A stretch of 64,000 bases of DNA from Macquaria australasica (taxonomy: Eukaryota; Chordata; Actinopteri; Centrarchiformes; Percichthyidae), in the NCBI GenBank assembly GCA_005408345.1, contig SEMN01000873.1, positions 62,001-126,000 of the forward strand. The letters are read 5' to 3'. Made by a program: the position numbers and the translations under genes. Below, piece by piece: positions 37,051 to 47,609 of the stretch. Every line of letters starts with the position of its first letter. Positions within the stretch are counted from its first letter, which is position 1. Under the pieces are notes generated by a model. It worked only from the letters and a program-made list of their open reading frames with translations. It was not told where the DNA came from and did no database searches.

Positions 37051-37792
37051 AGCTGTCAGATAAATGCAGTGGAGTAAAAAGTATATTATATTAGTATATA
37101 TATTATTATTATTAATATTTGACTCTGAGATGTAGTGGAACAGTACAGTACTTGTACAGTACTTCTCAGATTAAGATTTTACATGCAAAATATATGAGAT
37201 AATAAAATATGACACAGTGCTTACTATTAAACTAACCAGTAATGTATAAAGTGCCTAAAGTTGGCTACACATTGACAAATTACAGTATTAAAGGTTGATA
37301 TTCGCTGCCACTAGACGTTACTCCAGCATCTCAGACCAAAACAAATGGGCACGCTGGCCACACCTCCCCCTAACCAGAAACATCCTTTATATCGCTCTCT
37401 TCAAAGCCACCAGACTCCATTGACAAAAACTTTGCAACCCCTCAATTACCTCGCAGGGCTCAACGCTAACTTTTTTTCTCAAGGAGTACATGTGCTCCTA
37501 AATGAAAATATTTAGGAGAACACAAAGAAATTCAGGAGAACAGTGAAAAATGTTCAAGTAACACAGAGTTTAACAATGTATTACATACATATTTATACTG
37601 CGTGTGTACGTGCGTTTGTGCATGCTCCTTTTTTTGAGCAATTATGATATGAAAACCTGTCAAGGACTATGGAAGTGAAAGACCCTAATATTATAGAGTG
37701 AGTGAAAGAGTGAAAACACATCACAGAAAACTCTACTGTGATTGGCACATTGCAGCTTGTGGAAAGTGGGACTTGTAGTTTTTGAACTAGGG

Positions 37793-37864
37793 ATTCAATT
37801 CAATTCAATTCAGTTTTATTTATATAGCGCCATATCATAACAAAGTTATCTCAGGGCACTTTGG
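37793..37864 (-). mobile_element. LINE tail, reverse
   Basis: AATTCAATTCAGTTTTATTT then ATATAGCGCCATATCATAAC: the reverse complement of the 3' tail of the 7285/23190 family. Confidence 0.85.
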
Positions 37865-37876
37865 GGATACACGAGG

Positions 37877-38600
37877 GGATACACAATGGAAGTGATTTTA
37901 GACTCTGATCTTAATTTCATTAGCCATTCTAACAAGCTTGCAAAAACTTCATTTTTCCATCTGAGGAACACTGCCAAAATTAGACAATTTTTTAACCCAG
38001 AACGATGCTGATACATGCTTTTATTACAAGCCGCTTAGATTATTGCAACTCTCTTTTTACTGGTCTCCCTAAAAAGTCTTTAAGAACCTGTATCTTTCAG
38101 AATTGATTTTAAAGTCCTTTTACTTATCTACAAAGCCTTTGCCTATCATTTTACGTCCCAACAAGAACTCTCAGATCTTCCACTGCCTTTCTTTTAGAAG
38201 TTCCTAAGGTGTCACACAAGAAATCTGGTGAGGCTGCTTTCTGTTTTTATGGCCCTAAACTGTGGAACACCCTCCCCTTGGGTCTTAGAACAGCAAACTC
38301 CCTTGGAATTTTTAAAAATAAATTAAAGACCTATCTTTTTAATTTGGGTTAACTTTCCTGGTATCATTGTTAATGTTTAATTGTATTGTGATCAAACTGT
38401 TTCTGTTTTACCTGTTACTTATTGCTATGTTGTTGTTTTTTTACTTGTTTTTACTTATTTTAACTTATTACTTACTTACTGTTTCTTTGCATCTCATCTT
38501 GTTCTGTTCTGTCTGTTTCTGGGCTGCATCTTTGCATGAAAGGTGCTATAGAAATAAAGTTATTATTTTTATTATTATTATTATTATTATTATTTCCAGT
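37877..38600 (+). mobile_element. Second LINE family fragment with (ATT)n tail
   Basis: Broken frames read LAKTSFFHLRNTAKIR, a YMLLLQAA / DYCNSLF-like block, PTRTLRSS, EVPKVSHKKSGEAAFCFYGP and KLWNTLPLGLRTANS. This is the C-terminal part of a CR1/Rex1-like ORF2. The 3' end GGTGCTATAGAAATAAAGTT leads into an ATT repeat. It abuts a reversed tail of another family at 37793. Confidence 0.8.
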
Positions 38601-40348
38601 ACAGCAGTTTACGAAAAACACAACCAACATTTTTAATTTTTGTAGGTTTCGCACCTTCAATAAATCCTCGTGAAATAAAAATGGTCTACATTGGTGGTTG
38701 GTCTCAAATTTGTTAATGCTAAGTTCTAACTTGTCAATAATCAAAACCATTCATGCATAACAATGAGTTCAACGTTTCGAAAGTTTGCTGTAGCACGTCA
38801 TCCTTTTTTTAATGTCCCGCCCCATCCAGGCTGTGATTGGTCGGTTCACAAAAAGTGACACTGTGACCAGTTACGGTTGGTTGTCAACTCTACTCGCACA
38901 CTGTGCTCGTAAATATTTTTTTCCGGTTTGCACATATCTATTTTTAGGGGCAAATGCGAGTGAAATACTTGCACTGTAGAGCCCTGCCTCGCACATCATC
39001 GTAAAACACACTTCCTTCAAACTTGACAGAAACAAAATAAAACTCACCAAAACTGTCTATAAATAGTCTAAAAATAAATAGTAATAGTATATATTCAACT
39101 ACAGCAAAAAAAAAATGTTTACGTATCACAGGGCTTTGCAGAGTGTTGTGTGGGGGGACAGAGCCTTCGTTCGCAGACAGAGAGCTGCTGAGCACTGTGG
39201 GCAAAGCAGAAGCTTCTGGAGGAATAAACACACTGGAGTCACACTGGATTCTGCTCTGATCTGGGGCTGTTTACCAGTGGAAGGAGAGCTCAGAGTTTAT
39301 TTTTTACACTTTTGGGATTAACCTGTCTGCAGCAGGGAGCCCGGAGGTGCTGACCTCCACTGTCAGGTGTTATAATGTAATTAGTCTCTCTTCGTCCATG
39401 CTGACAGCTGACTGGAGGGCTTTACTTCATGACAGGAGAGGGGAAAAAGAAGAGAGACTGGAAAGAAATAACAGAAAGGGCCGGAGTCTCTGGTGGTGAG
39501 TGCAGTAAGCTTGGAATGAATGAATGCCTTTAGCTGACACTTTGAACTGCACTCTGCCATCTCGCTTTTACAATGCTGCGTGGGAGGTCACTCTCAGTCT
39601 CTTTATAAACACGGGGAGGGACTCGTATGCAAGAGCACGTGGCTGGACCTGCTAAGAAAACAAAGAACAGAGAAGCTCGGAGTACCACACACATGATAAG
39701 GATGCCATTTTTCCACTATATCTTTACATAGCAAATAGTACATGCTGCTGTATTAATGTGATATGGTTGAAAGCTCCAGAACAGCTAATAAATGGACCTT
39801 GTGGTAAGATTGTTTTCTCACCTGCTGTTTCCAAGGCCAATTAACTGTAAACCTCAGTTCTAACAGTAACTTAACAAGCTCTATTTTACTTCCCCTTGCA
39901 CACCCCCTCAAGGGGAATCACTGTTGCCTTATAGGTTACATTCCAACACTCTGAAAACTCAAATGGAATTGACTCAACTTGGAACTAGTGTGACATAGTG
40001 GGCTATGTATTACCAAGAGACAAGATGATCATCAGATGATAAGTACGGAACTTAATGGTGGTGGTGGTGGTGGGGGGACCCTGGTGAGATCAGTGTTCAC
40101 AAGCCTGATGGACTGAGGAAAGATACTTCCTTGAATGCACTACTACAGTAGTCACATTAATCCTTAGTGGCATACATTCTAAAAGTCCACAATAAGCTCC
40201 TTGCTTTTAGCAACATTCATGAGTAGGCTGTTATCCTGGCACCAGAGTGACTGGTCAGTCACTTCCTCACAGTAGGGCGCAGGCTGACACTTGGCACACA
40301 TTTGAATCGGTTTCCCAAACAGCAAATACCTTCCACCGCCCCCCCTGT

Positions 40349-40484
40349 CAGAAAGTTGCCCCTCTGTCATCCCCCCTATCAGAAAGCGGCCCCTCTGTCA
40401 TCCCCCCTGTCAGAAAGCGGCCCCTCTGTCAGAAAGCAGCCCCTTTGTCATCCCCCCTGTCAGAAAGCAGCCCCTTTGTCAATT
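40349..40484. repeat. 31-bp minisatellite
   Basis: About four copies of CAGAAAGCGGCCCCTCTGTC plus ATCCCCCCTGT, one shortened. It marks the left part of the GC-rich compound region. Confidence 0.92.
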
Positions 40485-40569
40485 TGACAATTGTGAAACA
40501 AATACGTCCCCGTTTGTCAGCACGCCAAACGTCAAGCGGTTTCCCGAACGTCAAAATCGCGAGGGGCCA

Positions 40570-40950
40570 GCATTCATGGCTCACTCTGGAGCTGGCTGTG
40601 GACGTGATTCACCACCTCCAGAGATTTCAGGGGCGCATCAGCTTAGCCTTCCCGGCAGAGAGTGTGCATTCCTCTGCGTAAAACTCGCAGAGCAACGGCC
40701 TATGGAGGACTGTGATTTTTATTTTATTTAATTTAAATTTAATTCAGCAGGGGGGGAGAGCTTCAGTGTTATGCGCAAAGGATAGAGTCAGCGTTCATGG
40801 CTCACTCTGGAGCTGGCTGTGGACGTGATTCACCACCTCCAGAGATTTCAGGGGTGCATCAGCTTAGCCTTGTGTGCGTTCCTCTGCGTAAAATGCGTTC
40901 CTCTGCGTAAAACTCGCCGAGCAACGGCCTATGGAGGACCGTGATATTTG
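40570..40950. repeat. Diverged large units related to the 117-bp repeat
   Basis: Two copies (from about 40572 and 40793) share GGCTCACTCTGGAGCTGGCT, CACCACCTCCAGAGATTTCA and GCAACGGCCTATGGAGGAC. They resemble the 117-bp units at 41067 (CACAACCTCCAGAGATGTCA, GAGACACGGCCTGTGGAGA), so they look like older, diverged members of the same array. Confidence 0.8.
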
Positions 40951-40958
40951 ATTTAATA

Positions 40959-41058
40959 CGGTGCCCTGGAACTGGCTGACGGGCAGAGGGGCCCGTGCGT
41001 CACGGGCTCACCCCGGTGCCCTGGAACTGGCTGACGGGCAAAGGGGCCCGTGCATCAC
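40959..41058. repeat. 55-bp tandem repeat, left copy
   Basis: About 1.8 units of GGTGCCCTGGAACTGGCTGA plus CGGGCAGAGGGGCCCGTGCG plus TCACGGGCTCACCCC, spaced exactly 55 bp. Near-identical units in the same direction lie at 43799-43970, on the other side of the recombinase-like halves. Confidence 0.92.
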
Positions 41059-41066
41059 TAGCTATG

Positions 41067-41528
41067 AACGCGCTTCACAGCCTCCAGAGATGTCAGCGGC
41101 GCTTTAGCGGAGACAGCCCGGTGGCCAGTGCGTCTCTCGTGCGTAAAACGCGGCGAGACACGGCCTGTGGAGAGACAGCTGTGAACGCGCTTCACAACCT
41201 CCAGAGATGTCAGCGGCGCTTTAGTGGAGACAGCCCGGCAGGCAGTGCGTCTCCCGTGCGTAAAACGCGGCGAGACACGGCCTGTGGAGAGACAGCTGTG
41301 AACGCGCTTCACAACCTCCAGAGATGTCAGCGGCGCTTTAGCGGAGACAGCCCGGCAGGCAGTGCGTCTCCCGTGCGTAAAACGCGGCGAGACACGGCCT
41401 GTGGAGAGACAGCTATGAACGCGCTTCACAACCTCCAGAGATGTCAGCGGCGCTTTAGCGGAGACAGCCCGGCAGGCAGTGCGTCTCCCGTGCGTAAAAC
41501 GCGGCGAGACATGGCCTGTGGAGAACTG
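41067..41528. repeat. 117-bp tandem repeat, about four units
   Basis: The units begin at 41067, 41184, 41301 and 41418. Each contains CTCCAGAGATGTCAGCGGCG, a CCCGGCAGGCAGTGCG block and CGTAAAACGCGGCGAGACAC. Units are nearly identical. Since 117 is a multiple of 3, both strands stay open (39-residue repeats), so the long open frames here are not evidence for a protein. Confidence 0.95.
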
Positions 41529-41740
41529 TGATTATTATTATCATCATTATTATTATTATTTATTTTTAATTATTATTCAGAGGGTGCTTCAGAATTATCT
41601 GCCCAGGATAGAGGCATCGTTCCTGTCTCACGTGAGGCCAACGAAGGCGTGTTTTTTTGCTCACGTGGTGGCCTGGAACGGCTCAATTATCTGCACGCCA
41701 AATGGCAAACGGTTTCACCTTTGTCTCTGGTCTCAGCCAG

Positions 41741-42589
41741 TCACAGGCAGTCCCTGGAGACGACCTTCGCCATCTTCTCCGCCTTCACTTGCATTTGGTG
41801 CAGGACCACCTTTTTTGTGATGTTGGTGAGGGCCGATTTGACGTCTCTCACCACGCCGGTCAGCTGGGCCTGGGACAGGCGGCAGAGGGGAGGGGGGGTC
41901 TCCTTCATATATTGGAGGAATTGGTACACGTTTCTCATATAAAAGTTCGCCATTGTCACCGTCTTGCCCGTAGTCAGGAGATGGGAGGACCATCTGTTAA
42001 ATTAAAAAAAAAAAGAAAAAAGCACAAAGCACAAGGTCAGGGACCACGGGCCGGGCAGCAACCCGAGAAATGATTATGAAAGCCGGTCACACTCACTCAC
42101 TTTCTGATCTGGGCCCCGTCATCCAGAAACATCCAGCTGCGTAGGTTGTGTTTTCCCGTGGCCATGAAATAAACAAAAGACTTCACGCGGCTCACCTTGG
42201 AGTAGGCGTTTTCGAGATGCTTGGTAGAAGGACTGATTCCCTCCTGGTAATGTTGGTAATCCTCCAAGTAACTTGCAATGTATTTGGGGAAGATCAGATG
42301 GCGCAGAGGTCGGCCAGTTCCATAACCAGCCTCTGGTTCTTCCTCCACCTCTCTGTGCATCCCGGGTCGCTTTCCCTCAGGTGCCTGTCCAGTCTCGTGC
42401 TTTTGTACGCGCATCCAGAGACCGGACAGGCAAGGTCCCTGATGTTTACCCTTCGGGCGGCGGGGTTTAGGAGAATCCTCCGCTCATCCAGGTTCGCCAC
42501 ATTGTGTGTCCGTCTGAAGTGATTGGACAGTGCCGCAAAAGCCTTGAAACAGAGAGGGCAGGTGGAGGACTTCTTTGGAAGTGTCATTG
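41741..42589 (-). pseudogene. C2H2 zinc-finger / recombinase-like protein, N-terminal half
   Basis: Exon 1 (42589-42101) starts MTLPKKSSTCPLCFKAFAAL with finger residues C-x2-C and H-x4-H (NHFRRTH), then CPVSGCAYKSTRLDRHLRES. A one-base frameshift near 42300 is followed by FPKYIASYLEDYQHYQEGIS and RVKSFVYFMATGKHNL, FLDDGAQIRK. Donor GTGAGT at 42100, acceptor AACAG at 41994 (107-bp intron). Exon 2 gives WSSHLLTTGKTVTMANFYMR, NVYQFLQYM, VVLHQMQVKAEKMAKVVSRD and a stop. The helical YLEDY...RVKSFVYFM and NVYQFLQYM parts look like a tyrosine-recombinase core-binding region. I recall this layout from uncharacterised multi-copy fish proteins; function is inferred. Confidence 0.65.
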
Positions 42590-42915
42590 CTGAAGAAAAA
42601 AAAAAGCGATTAGACCGCTGTGATAAACATACAATTTCCCATCGAAATCGGGGAGAAGAGAAACACAACCTACCTCCAGCGTGTTCTGCGGAAAATGAGG
42701 GAAAACCAAAGCCGAAACTTCACTCTTATGTGCGGAGTGAATTTCCAAATCCGGCTGGAGATAGCCTGAAGAAGTGCCGGAACACGGCTGGGGCACGAAT
42801 CCCCGCACTGCTGGGTATGTAACTGGCTGTTTAGCCCGGGCGGGAGGACGGGCGGGCGCGCGCGCGGGTAAATGCATCTCCGAGGTGGCTTACTTTTGGC
42901 GTGTCCTCCGCTCAG

Positions 42916-43440
42916 ATGAAATGAAGAAGAACGGCTCACAAGCGCTGAGGTATAGCTTCTACGGATACTTCTCCGCGTTTGTGGCATGCATCTACGGCCA
43001 CCATCCCAGAGTCCTGACCAACATGACGGTGGAGGAAGTGGAAGCAGCGAAGACCACCGGCGGCCGGTCCTCCGAGGGCTTCGTGGTCTCGGTAAATACG
43101 GGGGTCTCCGCTGACGTGTGCCCGAAATTTGAGTTCGATCTGACGGGGCGTCTAAATGTGTTTTTTTTTTATTTAATTTAATTTAATTTAATGTATTTCC
43201 CCCCCTCCGCATTGCAGGTCAGCAACCACAAGACCAGCAGGGACTTCGGGGCGGCCCAGATATTTTTCCGGCCCGAAGAATACCAGTGGCTGGAGCTGCG
43301 CGAGCGCTGCAGGCCCACGTCTTATCGCGTGTTCTTCGCGGCTGGAAAAGGGCCGGCACGGAACCTCGTTCAATACATGCCTGGGCGGAGATGGGATTGC
43401 CGGGAAAGCCGAGCTTCCCTTGGGCGACAGACTGAAAGCT
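42916..43440 (+). pseudogene. Recombinase-like catalytic half, opposite strand
   Basis: After an acceptor (CCGCTCAG), exon 1 (42916-43091) reads QALRYSFYGYFSAFVACIYG, HHPRVLTNMTVEEVEAAK and FVVS. An intron with GTAAAT...TTGCAG (43092-43217) leads to VSNHKTSRDFGAAQIFFRPE, EYQWLELR and GKGPARNLVQYM. A one-base shift near 43375 then gives HAWAEMGLPGKPSF in another frame. RVLTNMTVEEV followed by NHKTS resembles the Arg and beta-hairpin Lys regions of a tyrosine-recombinase fold. The final His-x-x-Arg and Tyr region is not recognisable. In the related fish proteins I recall, this follows the half encoded at 41741-42589 on one strand. Confidence 0.6.
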
Positions 43441-43798
43441 GCCCACGGACCAGCTGTCCGGTCCCGCGGGACCAGGAGAGCAGCGCTCGGGGCTGGAAAA
43501 AAAAAAAGACTCTAGCGGCAATAATGATACACAAATAAAGGAATTAAAATGAATAAAGTTCGTTTGCTTTTGCCGCTGTTGTCGTAGTAAATCTTATAAA
43601 CCGTTTGGTCGGTGTCCTGCTTATTCACTTCACCTGCCCTCCGCTGCCGTAGATGCGGGGATGGAGGAACGTAATTTCCTCCGGCGGACCATCCAGCCGT
43701 TAGCTTCGGCCTAACACAGCCATCCCCGGGGCGGACATCCACATACGGCCGTGCGTAATTCATCCGGCGGACCATCCAGCCGTTAGCTTCAGGGGCAG

Positions 43799-43970
43799 AG
43801 GGGCCCGTGCGTCAGGGGCTCACCCCGGTCTCATGGAACTGGCTGCCGGGCAGAGGGGCCCGTGCGTCACGGGCTCACCCCGGTCTCATGGAACTGGCTG
43901 CCGGGCAGAGGGGCCCGTGCGTCACGGGCTCACCCCGGTCTCATGGAACTGGCTGCCGGGCAGAGGGGCT
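43799..43970. repeat. 55-bp tandem repeat, right copy
   Basis: Just over three units of GGTCTCATGGAACTGGCTGC plus CGGGCAGAGGGGCCCGTGCG plus TCACGGGCTCACCCC, with CGGTCTC at 43826, 43881 and 43936. Same direction as the units at 40959. A separate 25-bp direct repeat (GGCGGACCATCCAGCCGTTA) occurs at 43683 and 43766. Confidence 0.92.
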
Positions 43971-44820
43971 AGTTTACAAGCGCATAAAACAAGTTTTATG
44001 GAGCGGCAGCACACCCCCTGGCTACTCAGAAGCAGAAACTAGCTGAAATAGCTTGTAGTTCTTCTGTGACTCCAACTACATCACTATGACAGCACTGGTG
44101 CTGGAAGGACAACAGATTTTGCAGCAAGAGAACTCAGCTTTCTCGGTCAATATAGCACGCACTAAGGAATTTATTGCTTCAATTGACTACATTTACCATC
44201 AACACTAAGTGGACATCCACATGACAGGCGCCGTAACCATCTTCTTCCCTGTAACCATCTGCTTGCCACCACATGAAGTTCCAGACACTGCTGGCAGCCT
44301 GCAGGGCTGAGTGGACGCTGGCACAGCCGCACAAGTGCTGACAGGGCAGAGAAAAGTGAGAGTGTGGGCACCACAGCTCCAGGTGTACTGAGGAGTAACG
44401 TGAACTAAACGTACAAAAAAGTAGTTCACATTCTCATGGTTGATTGTTCAGTCAGCATATGGTCTGCGGCAGCAGTTTGTAGCAGGTGTCTTGGAGAACA
44501 CAAGAGTCTGCAGGTTTTCAGTCCAAATAAGCACTGCTCCTACTCCTTTTTAGCTGAAAGTGTGTTCATCAGTGCAATGAGCTGGTGAGCTGTGTGGGTT
44601 GTTCCTCTAGCTTCAAATAGGGAAATGTGTCTCCTACACAGTGGCTTATAATCAATAAAAGCCTTATCTTGTGTTGCTCTGTGTGCAATGATGTAGCAAA
44701 AAAAAAATTGATGAACCGACTGACAACATGAGTTCCCTCCTCAACTGATGATAGAAATCATTGAGGTTTAGGGGGTAGACCTAATAATATTCCTAGAGTG
44801 ACTGAGCATATTCGGTGGGA

Positions 44821-44915
44821 ATTCAGTTTTTTTTATATAGCGCCAAATCAGAACAGAAATGATCTCAGGGCACTTTTCATGTAGAGCAGGTCTAGACCGT
44901 ACTCTTTATAATATT
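44821..44915 (-). mobile_element. LINE tail, reverse, diverged
   Basis: ATTCAGTTTTTTTTATATAG, CGCCAAATCAGAACAGAAAT and GATCTCAGGGCACTTTTCAT match the reversed 3' tail of the 23190 family. The rest of 44000-46880 shows no gene. Confidence 0.8.
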
Positions 44916-45479
44916 AGTGACAGAGTGAGCTTAATGTACGTGACATTCATTTATGTTATTTCTAACGTCACTATCCTGTAGGCTTAATATTTTATAACTT
45001 CATATTTCTTTGTCATCAGTATTGTAAATGTATACTTTTAATGTATCATATGGTAACAAACATTCTGTTGTAGCGACTTAATAGTGACTTGATCATATTT
45101 TTCTAATATGATATCAAAAAATATTGAAGGGACTGTCACTTTGTGTCCTTTCCAGGGTCTCTCCAGCTAACAGGGAAGAGGCAGAATATTTATAACATGC
45201 CCAAAATCACATCACCCAGCATAGGACCAGCACAAACACAAGAACACACACCACTGCAGTGTTTCTGCCATTTCTAGTTTACTGCTGTGAAACAAGAGAC
45301 CTAAACGTCTGAAGCCCCACAAGTGGCCTCTGAGGCAGCATTGTTGTTTACACCCAACATATCAAAGTGTTACACAGAACACACAGCATCCTGACAATTT
45401 TGCTGTTCTTAAAGGCTCATCAGTAGTTGGGCTTAAATGTCAGATTTGTCTAGAGGAAAACAGGTAACCAAAATCAAAA

Positions 45480-45605
45480 GTTATCATCCTCTGGGGACCA
45501 TCATTCCATAGCAAAATTCCATGGCAATCTAAAGACATTGTCTAGATATCTGGACAGATAGACAGACACACTGACCGACTAACTCTGTTTCTAGACTTTG
45601 TTGTT
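45480..45605. repeat. Dispersed teleost repeat, 3' part
   Basis: CCTCTGGGGACCATCATTCC, AAATTCCATGGCAATCTAAA and GTCTAGATATCTGGACAGAT are typical of the 3' end of the repeat seen at 46880-47215. Confidence 0.5.
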
Positions 45606-46879
45606 AGTGTACACAGATCCTCATTTGTATTTTATAGCCTAGAGTGGTTATCAGATCTGCCATTCCACTGTACAGGACATTCCAAAGCTGAGCTGCTGTG
45701 AGGTCAGAAGTCAGAGATTCTACCCAATCGCCATAAGAACATATGGCATCAAACACACCACAGACCATATAGTACACATACATTTTTTCTTTCTTTATCC
45801 ATCTCTTTGGTTAACATTCAGACAGACAATTTTCTGAAGCTCAAGTGATGGAAAAGATCTTGCATTCAACATTGAGCACCAAAACATTCAAACCCTCAAC
45901 TTGATTTCTGGGGTCAAGTAAAGTGATGTGATGTGATTACATTATTTGATGTAGGTCAACCAGTTTTAAGATTTCAAATAGGGGTTAAAAGGTTAAAACT
46001 GAAATATATTTGATACATACCTAAGCATATCTGTATTTCTGACTGCGTGGTAGGCTGTGTCAAAGTGCTGAAAGTGAGCTTAAGGACTGAAAGCGGCTTT
46101 AAAATTAATCGGGCCCTGTGTAGGATTAAAGGCCTCCTCCCCACCCCACCCCCACCCCCCAATCCACACAGGGCCGCTCTGGTGGCACAAGCTCTGGAAA
46201 CAACCCAGAAACTTGGAGTTGGCCTGACCCAGATGAAATCAGATGCAGGGAATATTTGAAGAAAGACACAAGTGAAAAAGAAAATCCCTAAAACACACAA
46301 ACAGCTGAGCCCTAACAGAGCATCTGTGTGGGGAGAGGGCAGTACAGTGTCACACCGTTAACTAGGCCTGAGGGATAAAGATGTTGGATGTTGGAGGCAT
46401 CAGTGACAGTGATGGAAGAAATCAATACTACACAAGATACTACACAGCACTGAGACAGTGTGCAGTTAAGAGGCATCTAATTAAAGAAAAAATGCACTGA
46501 AATGTTAGGGTATGTAGGCAGTTTAAGGGAAAGGTTTACATTCTGAAATGGTGGTAAATACAAAAATATTAAAATAATTACATATGCCATGGTAAAACTA
46601 CAAAGAACTTTGAGAGGCATGGATTTTTAATCTGTATCTAAATCAGCATCAAAATAGAATAATGCCAAGCAGCCATGCTGATTGCAGCCACTGTCTTATT
46701 GCCATTTAAATTCATCATGCTGTCAACATTTCCAGGCATGCTCAGAGTTAATGTGTGCATCTGCTGTGTGCATTTGGTGCAAATTACAATGTGTTGAAGA
46801 GCTATGGCTCTTTACTTCAATGGGCTACCCCTTTAAAAACTATAATTATAGGAAACCATACACCATATAAAACAAGACT

Positions 46880-47215
46880 AAGAGTCTACAGCCATGTTAG
46901 TGGCTCTGTGAGGCTGTACTTAGGCATAGCAGTGCTTTGAGCTAAATGCTAACGTCAACATGCTAACATACTCACAATGTAATGTTTTCCATGTTCACCA
47001 TCTTAGTTTAGCATTTTAGCATGCTAACATTTGCTAATTTGCACCAAACTAAAAGTACAGCTGAGGCTGATGGGAATGTCATTAGCTTTGCAGGTATTTG
47101 GTCATAAATCAAAGTATTGGACAAATTGAAATGTTAACCTGATGATGGCCCTAGATTAAAAGTTAGGGCATCACCAAAGTTATTTCGATTCATCCTGAGG
47201 GGAAAACTGGGAAAA
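46880..47215. repeat. Dispersed teleost repeat with AGCATGCTAACA blocks
   Basis: GGCTGTACTTAGGCATAGCA, AATGCTAACGTCAACATGCT, TTAGCATGCTAACATTTGCT and AGCTGAGGCTGATGGGAATG follow one another. This is a very common teleost interspersed repeat. No coding content. Confidence 0.7.
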
Positions 47216-47609
47216 CACCAGGTGATGTTACAGCATAGAATATTAGAAACGCTTCCAGGACTGGCTCCTCTTCTCACCATGCTTTACAACAATAATATCA
47301 AGACAGTCAATGCCAATGACTATGCAATCTGCTATCATTTTGCTAATTCCAAAGCTGGGAAGGGATCATATGTAAATGAGCAATTTTCGACTGTTAAGTC
47401 TTTTAAATGATTATAAATTGTTTGCCAAGATCCTTGTGATGCGCCTGGAGAAGGTAATCCACTCTTCAGTACATCTGGACCAGTTGGGCTTCATGTCACT
47501 GCATTACCCCTGAAGTAGCCAAAACTCTTGCATCACATATTGCAACCTACAAAGATAATGTCTTACCGTCATCCTGTGAACTTATTGTAAATTATTAAAT
47601 GATTTTAAC

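Noticed and set aside
39115..39495. Plus-strand segment ending GGTG before GTGAGT with a TATA-like box downstream
   Set aside because: No coding potential and no matching acceptor or downstream exon could be found.
39822..39900. Minus-strand CAG before GTGAGA as a possible epb41 noncoding first exon
   Set aside because: It lies in the same dispersed repeat family; no independent support.
40995..41531. 178-residue plus-strand ORF with four 39-residue repeats
   Set aside because: The 117-bp repeat is a multiple of three, so both strands stay open by arithmetic; no known domain and no splice support.
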